Source: Azohydromonas caseinilytica (lineage in GTDB: Bacteria; Pseudomonadota; Gammaproteobacteria; Burkholderiales; Burkholderiaceae_C). From it: DNA of 48,388 nt. The stretch lies in assembly GCF_012927045.1 (NCBI RefSeq), contig NZ_JABBFW010000035.1, positions 1-48,388 on the forward strand, given 5' to 3'. Each line of letters begins with the position of its first letter. Positions within the stretch are counted from its first letter, which is position 1. The position numbers and the translations under genes are program-made. This document shows positions 28,203 to 37,191 of the stretch, one piece after another. The notes beneath the pieces were generated by a model. That model was not told the DNA's origin and did not search any database. It saw only the letters and a program-made list of their open reading frames with translations.

Positions 28203-29135
28203 TTAGTCTGTGCCGGCGGCGGGCACGCCGCCCGTGGGCAGACCCAGGCTCAGATCGATGAGCAGCTGCGAGGCCTGGCGCATCAGCGGACCCGGCCGGC
28301 GGCTGGACGAGCGCGCCAGGCACAGCACGCTGGTGAGCGCGGGATCGGTGAGCGGCCGCGCGCGCAGCTCCGCGGCGCGCGGCGAGGCCGCCACCGCGCT
28401 GGCCGTGAGCACGGCGCAGCCATGGCCGGCCGCCACCAGCTCGATGATGGCCGCCACGCTGGACACTTCCCAGGCGATCTGCAGCTTCAGCCCGGCCAGC
28501 GCCGCCTGCGTTTCCAGCTGGCGCCGGATCACATGCGCCCGCTCGGGCAGCACCAGTGGCAGCGCGGCGAGCTCGCGCAGCGGCACCAGCCCGCGGCCCG
28601 CCGCGCGGCCGGAGGGCGCGTCGCACCGCTCCACCAGGCACAGCGGCTCGTTGAGCAGCGGCATCACCTCCAGCCCCGGCTGGGCCTCGGGGTTGTAGAG
28701 CAGCCCCAGGTCCACGCGCGAACTCAAGATCCATTCGACGATGTGCGAGGACAGCCCTTCCACGATCGCCAGCTGCGCCCGCGGCAGCCGCGCCTTGAAG
28801 TTCTCCACCAGCGGCACGGTGAGCTTGCGGCCCATGGTGGGCGGCACGCCGATCACGATGCGCCCCACCGCCTCGTCGCGCGAGGCGCTCATGTCGGCGC
28901 GCGCCTGCGCCACGGCCTGCAGGATGCCGGTGCCATGCTCCAGCAACCGCCGCCCGGCCTCGGTCAGCGCCACGCCGCGGCCGTTGCGCAGCAGCAGCGT
29001 CTCGCGCAGCTCGGTCTCCAGCGCCCGCACCTGGCGGCTGAGCGCGGGCTGCGCGATGTCCAGCACCGCGGCGGCCTTGCTGAAGCTGCCGAGTTCGGCA
29101 ACCTGGACGAAGTATTCGAGCTGCTTGAGATTCAC
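28203..29135 (-). CDS. pmdR: LysR family regulator, probable activator of the pmd operon
   Basis: This 310-residue protein has an N-terminal LysR helix-turn-helix (MNLKQLEYFVQVAELGSFSK, then AALDIAQPALSRQVRALE-like helix) and an effector domain of the CbnR/CatM fold (IVIGVPPTMGRKL). It is on the same strand as the pmd operon and immediately upstream, unlike the divergent arrangement of most LysR pairs. Comparable PmdR-type regulators activate protocatechuate 4,5-cleavage genes, with 4,5-pathway intermediates as inducers; the assignment here is from position. GTC-rich upstream sequence holds its own promoter. Confidence 0.8.
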   Translation of the reverse strand: MNLKQLEYFVQVAELGSFSKAAAVLDIAQPALSRQVRALETELRETLLLRNGRGVALTEAGRRLLEHGTGILQAVAQARADMSASRDEAVGRIVIGVPPTMGRKLTVPLVENFKARLPRAQLAIVEGLSSHIVEWILSSRVDLGLLYNPEAQPGLEVMPLLNEPLCLVERCDAPSGRAAGRGLVPLRELAALPLVLPERAHVIRRQLETQAALAGLKLQIAWEVSSVAAIIELVAAGHGCAVLTASAVAASPRAAELRARPLTDPALTSVLCLARSSSRRPGPLMRQASQLLIDLSLGLPTGGVPAAGTD

Positions 29136-29373
29136 GAGGGACGACGACGCGGCGGCCGCAGGGCCGCCCTGGCAATGAGACCGCGGTGGCGGCGGGCCAG
29201 CGAGGATAGCGCGCGGCCCGAACCACCCGGACAGCGCGCCAAAGCCGCACCCGGCACCGTCATCGGCTGCGCATCGATGACGGATACGAGTCAGCGCAGT
29301 GAAAAAGTACCGTCATGGACGAAACAGCCTGTACGGAACGTCAACGCCAGCGCCGTCGCGCCATTGGACCGGG

Positions 29374-29547
29374 ATGCGAACCCTGCTTCTCACCCTGTCG
29401 GCCGTGCTGTTGTCGTCCCTGCTCGGCGGCTGTGGTGCCCTGGCCTTTCCCTGCCGCGCCACCTCGGCGATGATCAAGATCGTCCCGCTCGTCGGCCATG
29501 CCGCGGCCATTCCCACCGACGCCTGCGCGGCCGTCATCGATCCCTGA
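29374..29547 (+). CDS. Small lipoprotein
   Basis: This 57-residue protein has a signal peptide ending in the lipobox LLGGC, so the mature part would be about 38 residues, anchored by lipid at the cysteine. Two more cysteines in the mature part (PCRATS and DACAAV) may form a disulphide. ATG 29374 is favoured over the longer frame because the hydrophobic core starts right there. Function unknown. It precedes the FGGY kinase gene by 83 bases on the same strand. Confidence 0.65.
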   Translation: MRTLLLTLSAVLLSSLLGGCGALAFPCRATSAMIKIVPLVGHAAAIPTDACAAVIDP

Positions 29548-29630
29548 GCGCCGGAGCACCGCCACGGGCGGGGCTGGGCATCGCACCTTGCCTTCGCCTG
29601 CTCCGCAAACTGGACGCCGACAATGGCGCC

Positions 29631-30959
29631 ATGGTCCCGGCCCCCAGCTGCACTCCCACCGTTTCCGACCCGCGCCTGTTCCTGGGCCTGGACCTGGGCA
29701 CCTCGGGCGTGCGCGCGGTGGTGATCGATGCCGATGGCGCCGTACGGGCCACGGCCCGGGCACCGCTGCCGCCCTCGCGACGCGACGGTGCGCGCGTCAC
29801 GCAGGACCCAACCGGTTGGTGGCAAGGCGTGCGGCAGGTCCTGCAGGCCGTGCTGGCGCGCATGGAGCGCGCGCACCTGGCTGCCATCGCCGTGGACGGC
29901 ACATCCGGCACGCTGCTGCTCACCGACAGCCACGGCCAGCCGCTGACGCCGGCCCTGATGTACGACGATGCGGCCTGCCTGGACGAGGCGGCGCGCATTG
30001 CCGCCGTGGCGCCGCCGGACACCGCCGCGCGCGGCCCGGCCTGCGCGCTGGCGCGGCTGCTGCATCTGCAGGACCGGGCGCCGCAAGCTGCCCATGCGCT
30101 GCACCAGGCGGACTGGATTGCCGGCCGGCTCGCCGGCCGCTTCGGCGCCTCGGACGAGCACAACGCGCTCAAGCTGGGCCACGACCCGGTGCGGCGCTGC
30201 TGGCCCGACTGGCTGCGGGCCTTGCGCCTGCGCCGCGGGCTGCTGCCGCGGGTGCAGGCGCCGGGCGCGGCGCTGGGCCGGCTGGCGCCGGCCATGGCCC
30301 GGGAATTCGGCCTGCGGTCCGGGGTGCAGGTGCTGTCGGGCACCACCGACGGCGTGGCGGCCTTCCTGGCCACCGGAGCCAGCCGCGTGGGCGAGGCCGT
30401 CACCTCGCTGGGCAGCACGCTGGTGCTCAAGGTGCTGTCGCAACAACCGGTGTGCGCGCCCGAGTACGGCGTCTACAGCCACCGGCTGGGCGGGCTGTGG
30501 CTGGCGGGCGGCGCCTCCAACAGTGGCGGATCGGCGCTGCTGCGGCATTTCAGCGCCGAGCGCATGGCCGAGCTGACGCCAAGGCTGCGGCCAGAAGCGT
30601 GGACCGGGCTGGACTACTACCCGCTGCCCGCGCCAGGGGAGCGTTTCCCCATCAACGACCCGTCCCTGCCGCCGCGCGTGTCGCCACGGCCGGAGGACGA
30701 CGCGCGTTTCTTCCAGGGCCTGCTCGAAGGCATCGCACAAGTGGAGGCCCTGGGCTACCGGCGCATCGCCGAATTGGGCGGACCGCGCCCGCTGCGCGTG
30801 CTCAGCGTCGGTGGTGGCGCGCGCAACCCGGCGTGGCTGGAACTGCGCCGGCGCTGCCTGGGCGTGCCGGTGGACGTGGCTGCGCAGGAAGAAGCGGCTT
30901 ACGGCACGGCCCTGCTGGCGCGGCGCTCGCTCGGTGCCGCGCCGCGCCAAGACGCCTGA
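29631..30959 (+). CDS. FGGY family carbohydrate kinase
   Basis: This 442-residue sugar or polyol kinase has the ATP-binding opening FLGLDLGTSGVRAVVIDADG. It also shows IAVDGTSGTLLLTD, a substrate region with LSGTTDGVAAFLATGA, and the C-terminal VLSVGGGARNPAWLELRR typical of the FGGY fold. It is closer to the D-ribulokinase/xylulokinase-like group than to glycerol kinase, judging by the SGT and TTDG motifs, but the sugar is not known. The frame continues upstream to 28104, but that part is antisense to the LysR gene; ATG 29631 fits the family N-terminus. Its stop is one base from the rep gene stop (convergent). Confidence 0.85.
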   Translation: MVPAPSCTPTVSDPRLFLGLDLGTSGVRAVVIDADGAVRATARAPLPPSRRDGARVTQDPTGWWQGVRQVLQAVLARMERAHLAAIAVDGTSGTLLLTDSHGQPLTPALMYDDAACLDEAARIAAVAPPDTAARGPACALARLLHLQDRAPQAAHALHQADWIAGRLAGRFGASDEHNALKLGHDPVRRCWPDWLRALRLRRGLLPRVQAPGAALGRLAPAMAREFGLRSGVQVLSGTTDGVAAFLATGASRVGEAVTSLGSTLVLKVLSQQPVCAPEYGVYSHRLGGLWLAGGASNSGGSALLRHFSAERMAELTPRLRPEAWTGLDYYPLPAPGERFPINDPSLPPRVSPRPEDDARFFQGLLEGIAQVEALGYRRIAELGGPRPLRVLSVGGGARNPAWLELRRRCLGVPVDVAAQEEAAYGTALLARRSLGAAPRQDA

Positions 30960-30960
30960 C

Positions 30961-32382
30961 TCAAGCCGCGCCGGATGGCCGGTCCCAGCCCGGGCCGTGC
31001 ACGGCCTCGGCGTAGACACGCACCAGCACCGAGCCCAGCACGCCATGCAGCACGTCGCCCTGCGCGGCGCGGCGCGACACCACGGCGCTGAGCATCCCGC
31101 GCGCGGCCAGGTCCTGCAGTGCCCGATCCACCCAGCCGCGGCGCTGCACCGGGTCCAGCGCCGCGATCTCGGCCTTGATCTGGGCGATGCGGCCGTTGAG
31201 CCAGGCCTCCGCGCCCGGACCGGCATCGGCCGCGACGGCCAGCACCGAGGCAGGCGAGGCGGGCCGCGGCGGCACGGCTTGCGGCGCCACCGGGGCGGCG
31301 CCCTCCTCCACCGGCACGTTGGACGGCGCCGGCAGCGACAGCGCGGCGTCGGCCTCGCCATGGCGCAGCAGTGAGCGCAGGTAGGCGTAGGCGTGCTCGA
31401 TGCCGCGCAGCTTGCGGTTGACGGCGCGACGCTCCAGTACGTCAAGTTGCTCGCGCACCCGCGTCTCGCCAAACTCCTTGAGCAGGCCGTCGAGCTTGGC
31501 CTCGCGGATGCCCAGCGACTCCGCGCGCAGTACCAGCCCGGCATCGACCGGCCCCTCGGCCAGCGCGCGCGGGCGCGGCGTGCCGCGCTTGCGGCGCACC
31601 GCGAACTGCACCTCGCTGACGGCGCGGCCGAGCTTGTGCTCGATGAGCTCGATCTCGATGTCGGTCTCGCTGTTGATCTCCTCCACCGCCGGCTTCACGC
31701 GCTCGTTCTTGAACTTGCGCCACTCGCGCCGCTCGGCGCCGCCCGGCGCGGGGCTGAGCGCGTCGGCCCACCACTGCACCGGCTTGCGGCTGGTGACGCC
31801 GGAGGGGTTGTCGCGGTAGCGGGCGCAGATCTCGTACAGCGCCACCGCGGCGTAGGAGCCGAGCTTGGCCAGCACGTCCAGGTCGATGCGAGCCCAGCGC
31901 GCGGGCTCGCGCAGCGCCGACATGATGGTGGGCGGGTAGGACCAGGACACCCAGTTCTCGCCGTTGCGCACCTCGATGGCCACTTCGGAGAGCATCGAGA
32001 AGCCGCGCCACTTCAGGCCATCGCCCGGCGCGGTGGACTCCCAGTCCACCTCCAGTCCGCGCATCTCGCGCAGGTAGCGCTTGGCGGCGGTGCGGTCCTC
32101 GCCGCTGGAGCCGGTGGTGCGCAGCAGCGCGGGCAAGGGCGCCTCGAACATGTAGTCCGCCGGCGGCATGGCGCTCATGGCCTGCAGCCGCGACTGCGAC
32201 ACCTGCAGCAGCGCGTTGTACAGCCGCCGCCCGGTGAGCGTGACGCGGCGCGAGCGCGGCACCATCACGATCATCTCGTGCGGCTTGCGCAGCTCCGCGC
32301 CCTCCTCCTTCATGCCCGGCTTGCGCACCTCGGCGCCATCGTCCCCTTTGCCCGGCATGCGGGGCGCGTCCTTGTCGTCCAT
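30961..32382 (-). CDS. Replication initiator protein (Rep_3-like)
   Basis: This 473-residue DNA-binding initiator for a plasmid or chromid has two winged-helix regions, at about 48-160 (RRLYNALLQVSQSRLQAM) and about 165-270 (ARIDLDVLAKLGSYAAVALY, then EICARYRDNPSGVTSRKPVQWW). A charged linker and a C-terminal helical part rich in Ala/Arg follow. It is divergent from parA across an iteron-bearing region, the usual arrangement of secondary-chromosome origins in Burkholderiales. A half-iteron in inverse orientation (TGTCCACGCC at 32395) lies 13 bases upstream of its ATG, so self-repression is likely. The N-terminal 35 residues are low complexity. Confidence 0.88.
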   Translation of the reverse strand: MDDKDAPRMPGKGDDGAEVRKPGMKEEGAELRKPHEMIVMVPRSRRVTLTGRRLYNALLQVSQSRLQAMSAMPPADYMFEAPLPALLRTTGSSGEDRTAAKRYLREMRGLEVDWESTAPGDGLKWRGFSMLSEVAIEVRNGENWVSWSYPPTIMSALREPARWARIDLDVLAKLGSYAAVALYEICARYRDNPSGVTSRKPVQWWADALSPAPGGAERREWRKFKNERVKPAVEEINSETDIEIELIEHKLGRAVSEVQFAVRRKRGTPRPRALAEGPVDAGLVLRAESLGIREAKLDGLLKEFGETRVREQLDVLERRAVNRKLRGIEHAYAYLRSLLRHGEADAALSLPAPSNVPVEEGAAPVAPQAVPPRPASPASVLAVAADAGPGAEAWLNGRIAQIKAEIAALDPVQRRGWVDRALQDLAARGMLSAVVSRRAAQGDVLHGVLGSVLVRVYAEAVHGPGWDRPSGAA

Positions 32383-32394
32383 CGCCGGATGATA

Positions 32395-32404
32395 TGTCCA
32401 CGCC
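32395..32404. promoter_or_regulatory. Inverted half-iteron at the rep start
   Basis: TGTCCACGCC is the reverse of the iteron 3' half GCGTGGACA. It lies at the ribosome-binding position of rep, a typical site for Rep autorepression. Confidence 0.45.
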
Positions 32405-32502
32405 GGCTTGGACGGTTACTCATTCGACAGGCAGGAACGTCGCCAAGATTTTCCCTTTCAAGCGTCCGTGCGCATTTCGACGGTTGAAGCCGCCACATTT
32501 AC

Positions 32503-32963
32503 CGGTTAAAGCCTGGACACTTCCGGGAAATGCCTTGGCGCCCTGCCGTGGCAGGGCCGGGTAAATCACGGACGTTTGCCCTGCCGACGTTCCATGGGAT
32601 GCCGAGCAGTCCCGGTTAAAAGCCGGACAGTTGGGCAAGAACCGGTGGGCAAGGGCTGGCCGGATAGCCGGTTAGAAGCTGGACGCTTGCCTTGATCGAT
32701 GTGTTGCGGACAGCCAACCGGCATCGGTTAGGAACCGGACACTTGGTGCGACTGCATCGCTGCTGCTCAGGTCAGCGCAGCGGGTAAATGCTGGACGCTG
32801 GACGATGCAGGCGGCGGCCTGGCGTGATGAACGTCACGGTGAACCTTCCGCAAGCGCCTGTGCACAACTCTTCGGGACGTCCGGTTAAGAAGTGGACACC
32901 AGCCGGATGAAAGTTGGACACATGCGGGTAAGAGGCGGACACAAACGGTTAAAGCGTGGACAC
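32503..32963 (+). repeat. Iteron array (replication origin)
   Basis: About ten directly oriented repeats with consensus CGG(T/G)TA(A/G)(A/G)NN-x-GGAC(A/G)C. Copies begin at 32503, 32558, 32613, 32669, 32725, 32781, 32882, 32904, 32925 and 32946; a degenerate one lies at 32481. The first six are spaced 55-56 bases apart and the last four 21-22 bases (two helical turns). Such arrays bind the Rep initiator and set copy number. Confidence 0.9.
32859..32867 (-). promoter_or_regulatory. DnaA box variant
   Basis: TTGTGCACA on the minus strand, one mismatch from TTATNCACA, lying between the two iteron groups. Confidence 0.45.
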
Positions 32964-33014
32964 AAACCGCGGAAAATTACGCCTAACTCTTTGATATTTA
33001 AGCAATAAATCTAC

Positions 33015-33023
33015 TTATCCACA
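33015..33023 (+). promoter_or_regulatory. Perfect DnaA box TTATCCACA
   Basis: Exact match to the high-affinity DnaA box consensus, inside the AT-rich stretch next to the last iteron. This is the expected place for DnaA to help open the origin. Confidence 0.8.
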
Positions 33024-33145
33024 GGCGTTAATCTCTTGAATTCTTCTAGATATTTCTTAATCCCGGGGTCCGCTGAAGCAAAGGAGGAAGCATCCGTAAT
33101 GCATCGCTTGCCATACGTTTGTGCGCCGCAGCGGCATTCATGCGA

Positions 33146-33188
33146 TTTTTGCGAGGTGCCATGCATAATCGATCGCACCTCCAAAAAC
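33146..33188. promoter_or_regulatory. parA operator candidate
   Basis: Inverted repeat GAGGTGC (33153-33159)-N15-GCACCTC (33175-33181). With one inserted base the arms extend to TTTTTG-(C)GAGGTGC, so about 13 bases per arm. It ends about 20 bases before the parA ATG and is a natural site for ParA (HTH-bearing type Ia) or ParB autorepression. Confidence 0.55.
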
Positions 33189-33206
33189 GTAACAAGCTGG
33201 GATTCC

Positions 33207-34388
33207 ATGGACATCAGACAGGCGATTCGTCGGCAGAGCTTGGCCGACATCGAACACCAAGCCGCTCGGGTGGCGGCGATGATGGGGCACATTCGTGCCG
33301 CGATGCTGCCGCCGGCAGCCAAGAAGACGGCGCCCACGCTCAGTGCGGCCCAGCTGGCGCAGCTGTGCCATGTCGATAAATCCCGCATCGCCTACCGCCT
33401 GACCCGGGGCGACCTGCCCCCCGGCGAGATGCAGGGCAACCGGCGCGAATGGTCCATGGCGGATGCCCGGCAATGGGTGCGCGAGTTCCGCGCCGCGCAC
33501 ATGCGCCCCGAGGGCGCGGCCGGCACAACGCTGACCGTGGCCAACTTCAAAGGCGGCGTGGCCAAGACCACCTCCGCGGTGACGCTGGCACAGGGCCTGT
33601 CCATGCGTGGGCACAAGGTGCTGGTGGTGGATCTGGACCCGCAGGGCTCCGCCACCACGCTGTTCGGCGTGCTGCCGGACGCCGAGGTGGAGCAGGAGCA
33701 CACGGCGATGCTGCTGTTCTCGGGCGCGCATGAGGATCTGAGCTACGCCATTCGCGAAAGCTACTGGCCGGGCATTGACTTGGTCTGCGCCGCGCCGCTG
33801 CTGTTCGGCGCGGAGTTCGCGCTGCCGGCGCGCCAGACCCGCGACCCGGGTTTCGAGTTCTGGCGCGTGCTCGATCGTGGCCTGGACCAGGCGCGCTTGG
33901 ACTACGACGTGATCGTCATCGACACGCCGCCGGCACTGAGCTACGTCACCATCAATGCGCTGATGGCCGCCGACGGCGTGATCATGCCCCTGCCCCCTTC
34001 AGCGCTGGACTTCGCCAGCTCGGCGCAGTTCTGGGACCTGTTCAGCGACCTGTGCAACCAGCTCATCCGCAGCCGCGGGCAGGACAAGACCTTCGAGTTC
34101 ATCGACGTGCTGCTGTCGCGTGTGGAATCCAACGACGCGGCCAGCAGCGTGGTGCGGCAATGGGTGCTGGAGGGTTATGCCGACAAGGTGCTGCCCATCG
34201 AGATTCCCAAGACGGCCGTGACGGCCACCGCCTCGGCGGAATTCGGCACGGTGTACGACCTGCCGCGCGGCTCGATGAACACCAAGACCTTCGCCCGCGC
34301 GCGCGACGCCTACGACCGCATGTGCGAGCTGGTCGAGCAGCAGATCCAGGCGGTGTGGGCCACGCAGCTGGAACAGCTGGCGGTCTGA
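33207..34388 (+). CDS. parA: ParA partition ATPase (type Ia)
   Basis: This 393-residue protein is a ParA-family ATPase that drives segregation of the replicon over the nucleoid. An N-terminal helix-turn-helix region (about 44-95; TLSAAQLAQLCHVDKSRIAY, then RL) identifies the type Ia form that also represses its own promoter. The deviant Walker A motif is KGGVAKTT (115-122), Walker A' is VVDLDPQGSATT, and Walker B is VIVIDTPPAL. Start at 33207 (MDIRQAIRRQSLADIE) is taken because the operator-like repeat lies just upstream; the longer frame to 33036 would run through it. It is followed by parB after 13 bases. Confidence 0.92.
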   Translation: MDIRQAIRRQSLADIEHQAARVAAMMGHIRAAMLPPAAKKTAPTLSAAQLAQLCHVDKSRIAYRLTRGDLPPGEMQGNRREWSMADARQWVREFRAAHMRPEGAAGTTLTVANFKGGVAKTTSAVTLAQGLSMRGHKVLVVDLDPQGSATTLFGVLPDAEVEQEHTAMLLFSGAHEDLSYAIRESYWPGIDLVCAAPLLFGAEFALPARQTRDPGFEFWRVLDRGLDQARLDYDVIVIDTPPALSYVTINALMAADGVIMPLPPSALDFASSAQFWDLFSDLCNQLIRSRGQDKTFEFIDVLLSRVESNDAASSVVRQWVLEGYADKVLPIEIPKTAVTATASAEFGTVYDLPRGSMNTKTFARARDAYDRMCELVEQQIQAVWATQLEQLAV

Positions 34389-34401
34389 ACGGGAGGGTGC
34401 G

Positions 34402-35430
34402 ATGAGTCTCAAGAACAAGGCCGCCAAGCTCGATTTCAGCAACCTGCCCGGCCTGGGGCCGGACACCGGCACGGCAGCGCGGCCCAAGACCGCGCCGGGC
34501 GCGATGATGGCCTTCGCCAACGAGGCCCGTTCCGACCTGCTGCGTGAGAACGAGCTGCTGCAGGCGCGCGCGCAGGAGGCGCAGGCGCTGCAAGGGCGGC
34601 TGGACGAGGCGCTCAACGAGCTGCGCCAGTGGGACGGCGCCAAGGCGACGCGGCTCATCGACGCGGCGCTGATCCGCCCCAGCCGCTGGGCCAACCGCCA
34701 CGAGCTCAACTACGACTCGCCGCAGTTCGACAAGCTCAAGGCCGAGGTGGCGGACGCCGGCGGCAACGTGCAGCCGATCAAGGTCCGGCCGGTGGCCGAG
34801 CCCGAGGGCAGCTTCGAGGTGGTGTACGGGCATCGCCGGCTGGAGGCCTGTCGCCAGCTCGGCCTGCCGGTGCTGTGCCTGGTGGACAACATCGAGGACC
34901 GAGCCCTGTTCGTGGAGATGGAGCGCGAGAACCGCGGGCGCAAGGACCTCTCCGCCTGGGAGCAGGGAATGATGTACCGCCGCGCCCTCGATGCCGGGCT
35001 GTTCCCGTCGCTGCGCCAGCTGGCGGCATCCATCGGCGTGCAGCCGGGCAACGTCAGCACCGCGCTGCAGATTGCGGCGCTGCCGGACGTGGTGGTGCAA
35101 GCCTTTGCCTCGCCGCTGGACCTGCAGTTCCGCTGGGTGGCACCGCTCAAGGCCGCGCTGGAGCGCGACGAGGCCGAAGTGCTGCAGCGTGCCCACGAGA
35201 TCGCGGCGCTGTCGCCGCGTCCGGCCGCACGCGAGGTGCTGGCCCGGCTCACCGGTCCGCATGAGAAAAGCCCGCTCGGACGGCAGACCCGCTACACGCT
35301 GGGCGGCAAGGTGGTCGGTTCCTGGGACAAGGACGCGCAGGGCAATGTTGCGCTGCGCTTCAAGGCCGGCGCACTCAGTGCCGACAAGGAGAAGCGGCTG
35401 CTGGAGCTGCTGGCGAAGTTCTTCGATTGA
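34402..35430 (+). CDS. parB: ParB centromere-binding protein
   Basis: This 342-residue protein binds the proposed parS palindromes and activates ParA. The ParB/Spo0J core begins at about residue 110 with the CTP-binding region: QPIKVRPV, then YGHRRLEACRQLGLPVLCLV (the GxRR box) and ENRGRKDLSAWEQG. A helix-turn-helix (LRQLAASIGVQPGNVSTALQ) follows, which should read the palindrome. A coiled-coil-like N-terminus (50-90, with ARAQEAQALQGRLDEALNEL) and a C-terminal dimerisation part complete it. GGGAGG precedes ATG 34402. A terminator and a parS copy lie directly downstream. Confidence 0.93.
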   Translation: MSLKNKAAKLDFSNLPGLGPDTGTAARPKTAPGAMMAFANEARSDLLRENELLQARAQEAQALQGRLDEALNELRQWDGAKATRLIDAALIRPSRWANRHELNYDSPQFDKLKAEVADAGGNVQPIKVRPVAEPEGSFEVVYGHRRLEACRQLGLPVLCLVDNIEDRALFVEMERENRGRKDLSAWEQGMMYRRALDAGLFPSLRQLAASIGVQPGNVSTALQIAALPDVVVQAFASPLDLQFRWVAPLKAALERDEAEVLQRAHEIAALSPRPAAREVLARLTGPHEKSPLGRQTRYTLGGKVVGSWDKDAQGNVALRFKAGALSADKEKRLLELLAKFFD

Positions 35431-35469
35431 CATGCCGATGCAGCGGCCCTGGGGCCCGCGCCATCCACA

Positions 35470-35490
35470 GGGGCCTGCGGGCCCCTTTTT
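35470..35490 (+). terminator. Rho-independent terminator after parAB
   Basis: Stem GGGGCC / GGCCCC with a 4-base loop (TGCG), then TTTTT. It lies 40 bases past the parB stop. Confidence 0.8.
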
Positions 35491-35507
35491 GCTGCCCGCT
35501 GCGGGGA

Positions 35508-35526
35508 GTGTTCTACGGTAGAACAC
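35508..35526. other. parS-like palindrome, copy 1
   Basis: GTGTTCTACGGTAGAACAC, a 19-bp perfect palindrome with a central G, right after the parAB terminator. The first of four near-identical sites that I propose as ParB binding sites. Confidence 0.75.
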
Positions 35527-36762
35527 CCCGACGCGCCGAGCGCCCGGAGCGCGCCGGCGGCGAAGGCTCGCCTCCTCAGGGGGACGCGCCCCTGTGGCTG
35601 CACGGCTGGTGCGGCGCTGCCGCCGGAGCTGATCGCGTCTCCACCGGGTGGCCTCGCAGGTGGCCGATATCGGCGTGAATCGCGCTGTCAAGGCAGGGCA
35701 GCTCGGCGTGGGCGACATGCCTGCCTGGAACGGCGGTGATCCGGGCCAGCCGCAGCCGCAGCCGCTGCCACGGCACCGAGTTTGGATGGGCCTGGGAGCG
35801 TCCGGCGATCCAGGCCCGATTCCCTTCACTTCGAAACGAATGCGCTCCGTCGTGCGTGCTGGATGTGTCTTGCGAGGCGCTGCCGGTTCGGCCGAACCAC
35901 GAGGCTGCTGCACCTCGCCTCTCCCGAGCCGCGACGGGAAAAGAATCCGGGATGAGGATGCAGCCTGACGCATGCGCCGGCTGCAACGGCCACGCGGCGT
36001 GCGGAAGGTCGGTGCGCCGTGGTGTTTGCCTCTGGCCGGCCGACTGCTGGGTCCGCACCCGGCTGCACGGGCTTGCGTCGGGTGCAGAGCGTTTCAGCGT
36101 CGTGCCGGTCCGCGACCAAGGCCGCTTCGCGTTGGACTTAGGGTGTGCTCAGCGCGGTCCGGCGAAGTTGCCTGCCTTGCTCACGTGCCCTCGCTTGTCC
36201 TTGGGCCAGGCCTCATGAGCCGGGCGAGCAATCCGAACTGAGCGCGGTCGAATTCCGTTCCATGCCGGGACGCGTTGATGCGTCGCAGGCATTGGGGCCA
36301 GTCCGCCGCGGTTCATCCTGCTCGGCGCCTTCATGAGTTGCCCGCAGGGCATGTCGCCGGCATCCGGTGACGGCGTACGCCGGGTCTGGGCGCCGTCTCG
36401 GGCTGGAAGCAAAGCGATGCCGCAATAGGCAGTGGGGCGGGATGTAGATGCTCTTGCTGGGCCGCGTCATGCGATGCCGTGCCGATGAGGCCGGCCCGAA
36501 AGGCGGCGCTTGCCGCGTCCTGGAAGATTCGTGTCCAGCGCTTCTTGGAAGCTGATTGAATCCGGCCGCACTGCGCCCGGCGCCTTCGGATGACGCGCGG
36601 TCTTGGTTCCCGTGCCAAGACTGCTGACGTTGACGAGAACCTTTTTCCCAAGGGCGACAGGCTTGAGGCCGGGATTGGTTGATTGGGTACGGTGCGTTGT
36701 GAGCGTCGTGGCTGCCGCGCCGTCACTGGCACTGGCAGCGCGGACGCCTTGGTGATGTCCTG

Positions 36763-36781
36763 GTGTTCTACCGTAGAACAC
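36763..36781. other. parS-like palindrome, copy 2
   Basis: GTGTTCTACCGTAGAACAC, 19 bp, flanked by G and C so that the symmetry extends to 21 bp. Central base C. Confidence 0.75.
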
Positions 36782-37046
36782 CCCCTGGCCGAGGCCGCGG
36801 TGGCGCCGGAGCCACCTCTCCACCTGCAACGCACCATGCGCTTGGAACTGCCTTCCAGGCCGTTTGCCGGCGGAAGTGCCTGTCTTGAGGCCGGGAGCGG
36901 ACTTCTTGCCGCTGTGCCGGCGCCTGCCTTTACGGCCGAGCGGCCGGCTGCGGAAGCAGGCCGGGGCCGCGCTTGGCACTGAGCCGGCTGGCGTCCGGAC
37001 AGCCTGACGTGGCGTGGAAATGATTCCGGGCATGCAGGCCGGCACC

Positions 37047-37063
37047 TGTTCTACCGTAGAACA
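37047..37063. other. parS-like palindrome, copy 3
   Basis: TGTTCTACCGTAGAACA, 17 bp. The outer G of the other copies is replaced by C, so this is the shortest of the four. Confidence 0.75.
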
Positions 37064-37191
37064 CCAAACCCTCAAGATGCCGGGCCACCCGCTCAGCAGA
37101 CAGGGAGCCCTGCACCGGGTGTCACGCGGATTGCAGGAACCGCGTGCCCGTGCCGGACGCCGCTGCGGCATTCGGAAGGCCGTGGCAGCGG

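Larger units (their letters stand above)
32383..33206. other. Replication origin region
   Basis: This gene-free 824-base stretch lies between divergent rep and parA. It holds, in order, the rep promoter with a half-iteron, the iteron array, an AT-rich stretch (about 32971-33062, unusual in this GC-rich window) and DnaA boxes. A parA operator candidate follows. The layout matches an iteron-controlled oriV. Confidence 0.88.

Noticed and set aside
28104-29630. In-frame N-terminal extension of the FGGY kinase giving a 951-residue protein
   Set aside because: The extra 509 residues are antisense to the LysR gene and have no protein-like pattern; the kinase fold begins right after ATG 29631.
32503-32963. 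CRISPR-like array
   Set aside because: Repeats are short (about 18 bases), degenerate and directly next to a rep gene with a DnaA box; no cas genes. They are iterons.
35736-36218. Possible 160-residue gene in the tract after parB
   Set aside because: Overlapping frames on both strands, odd composition and no ribosome binding site; not supported.
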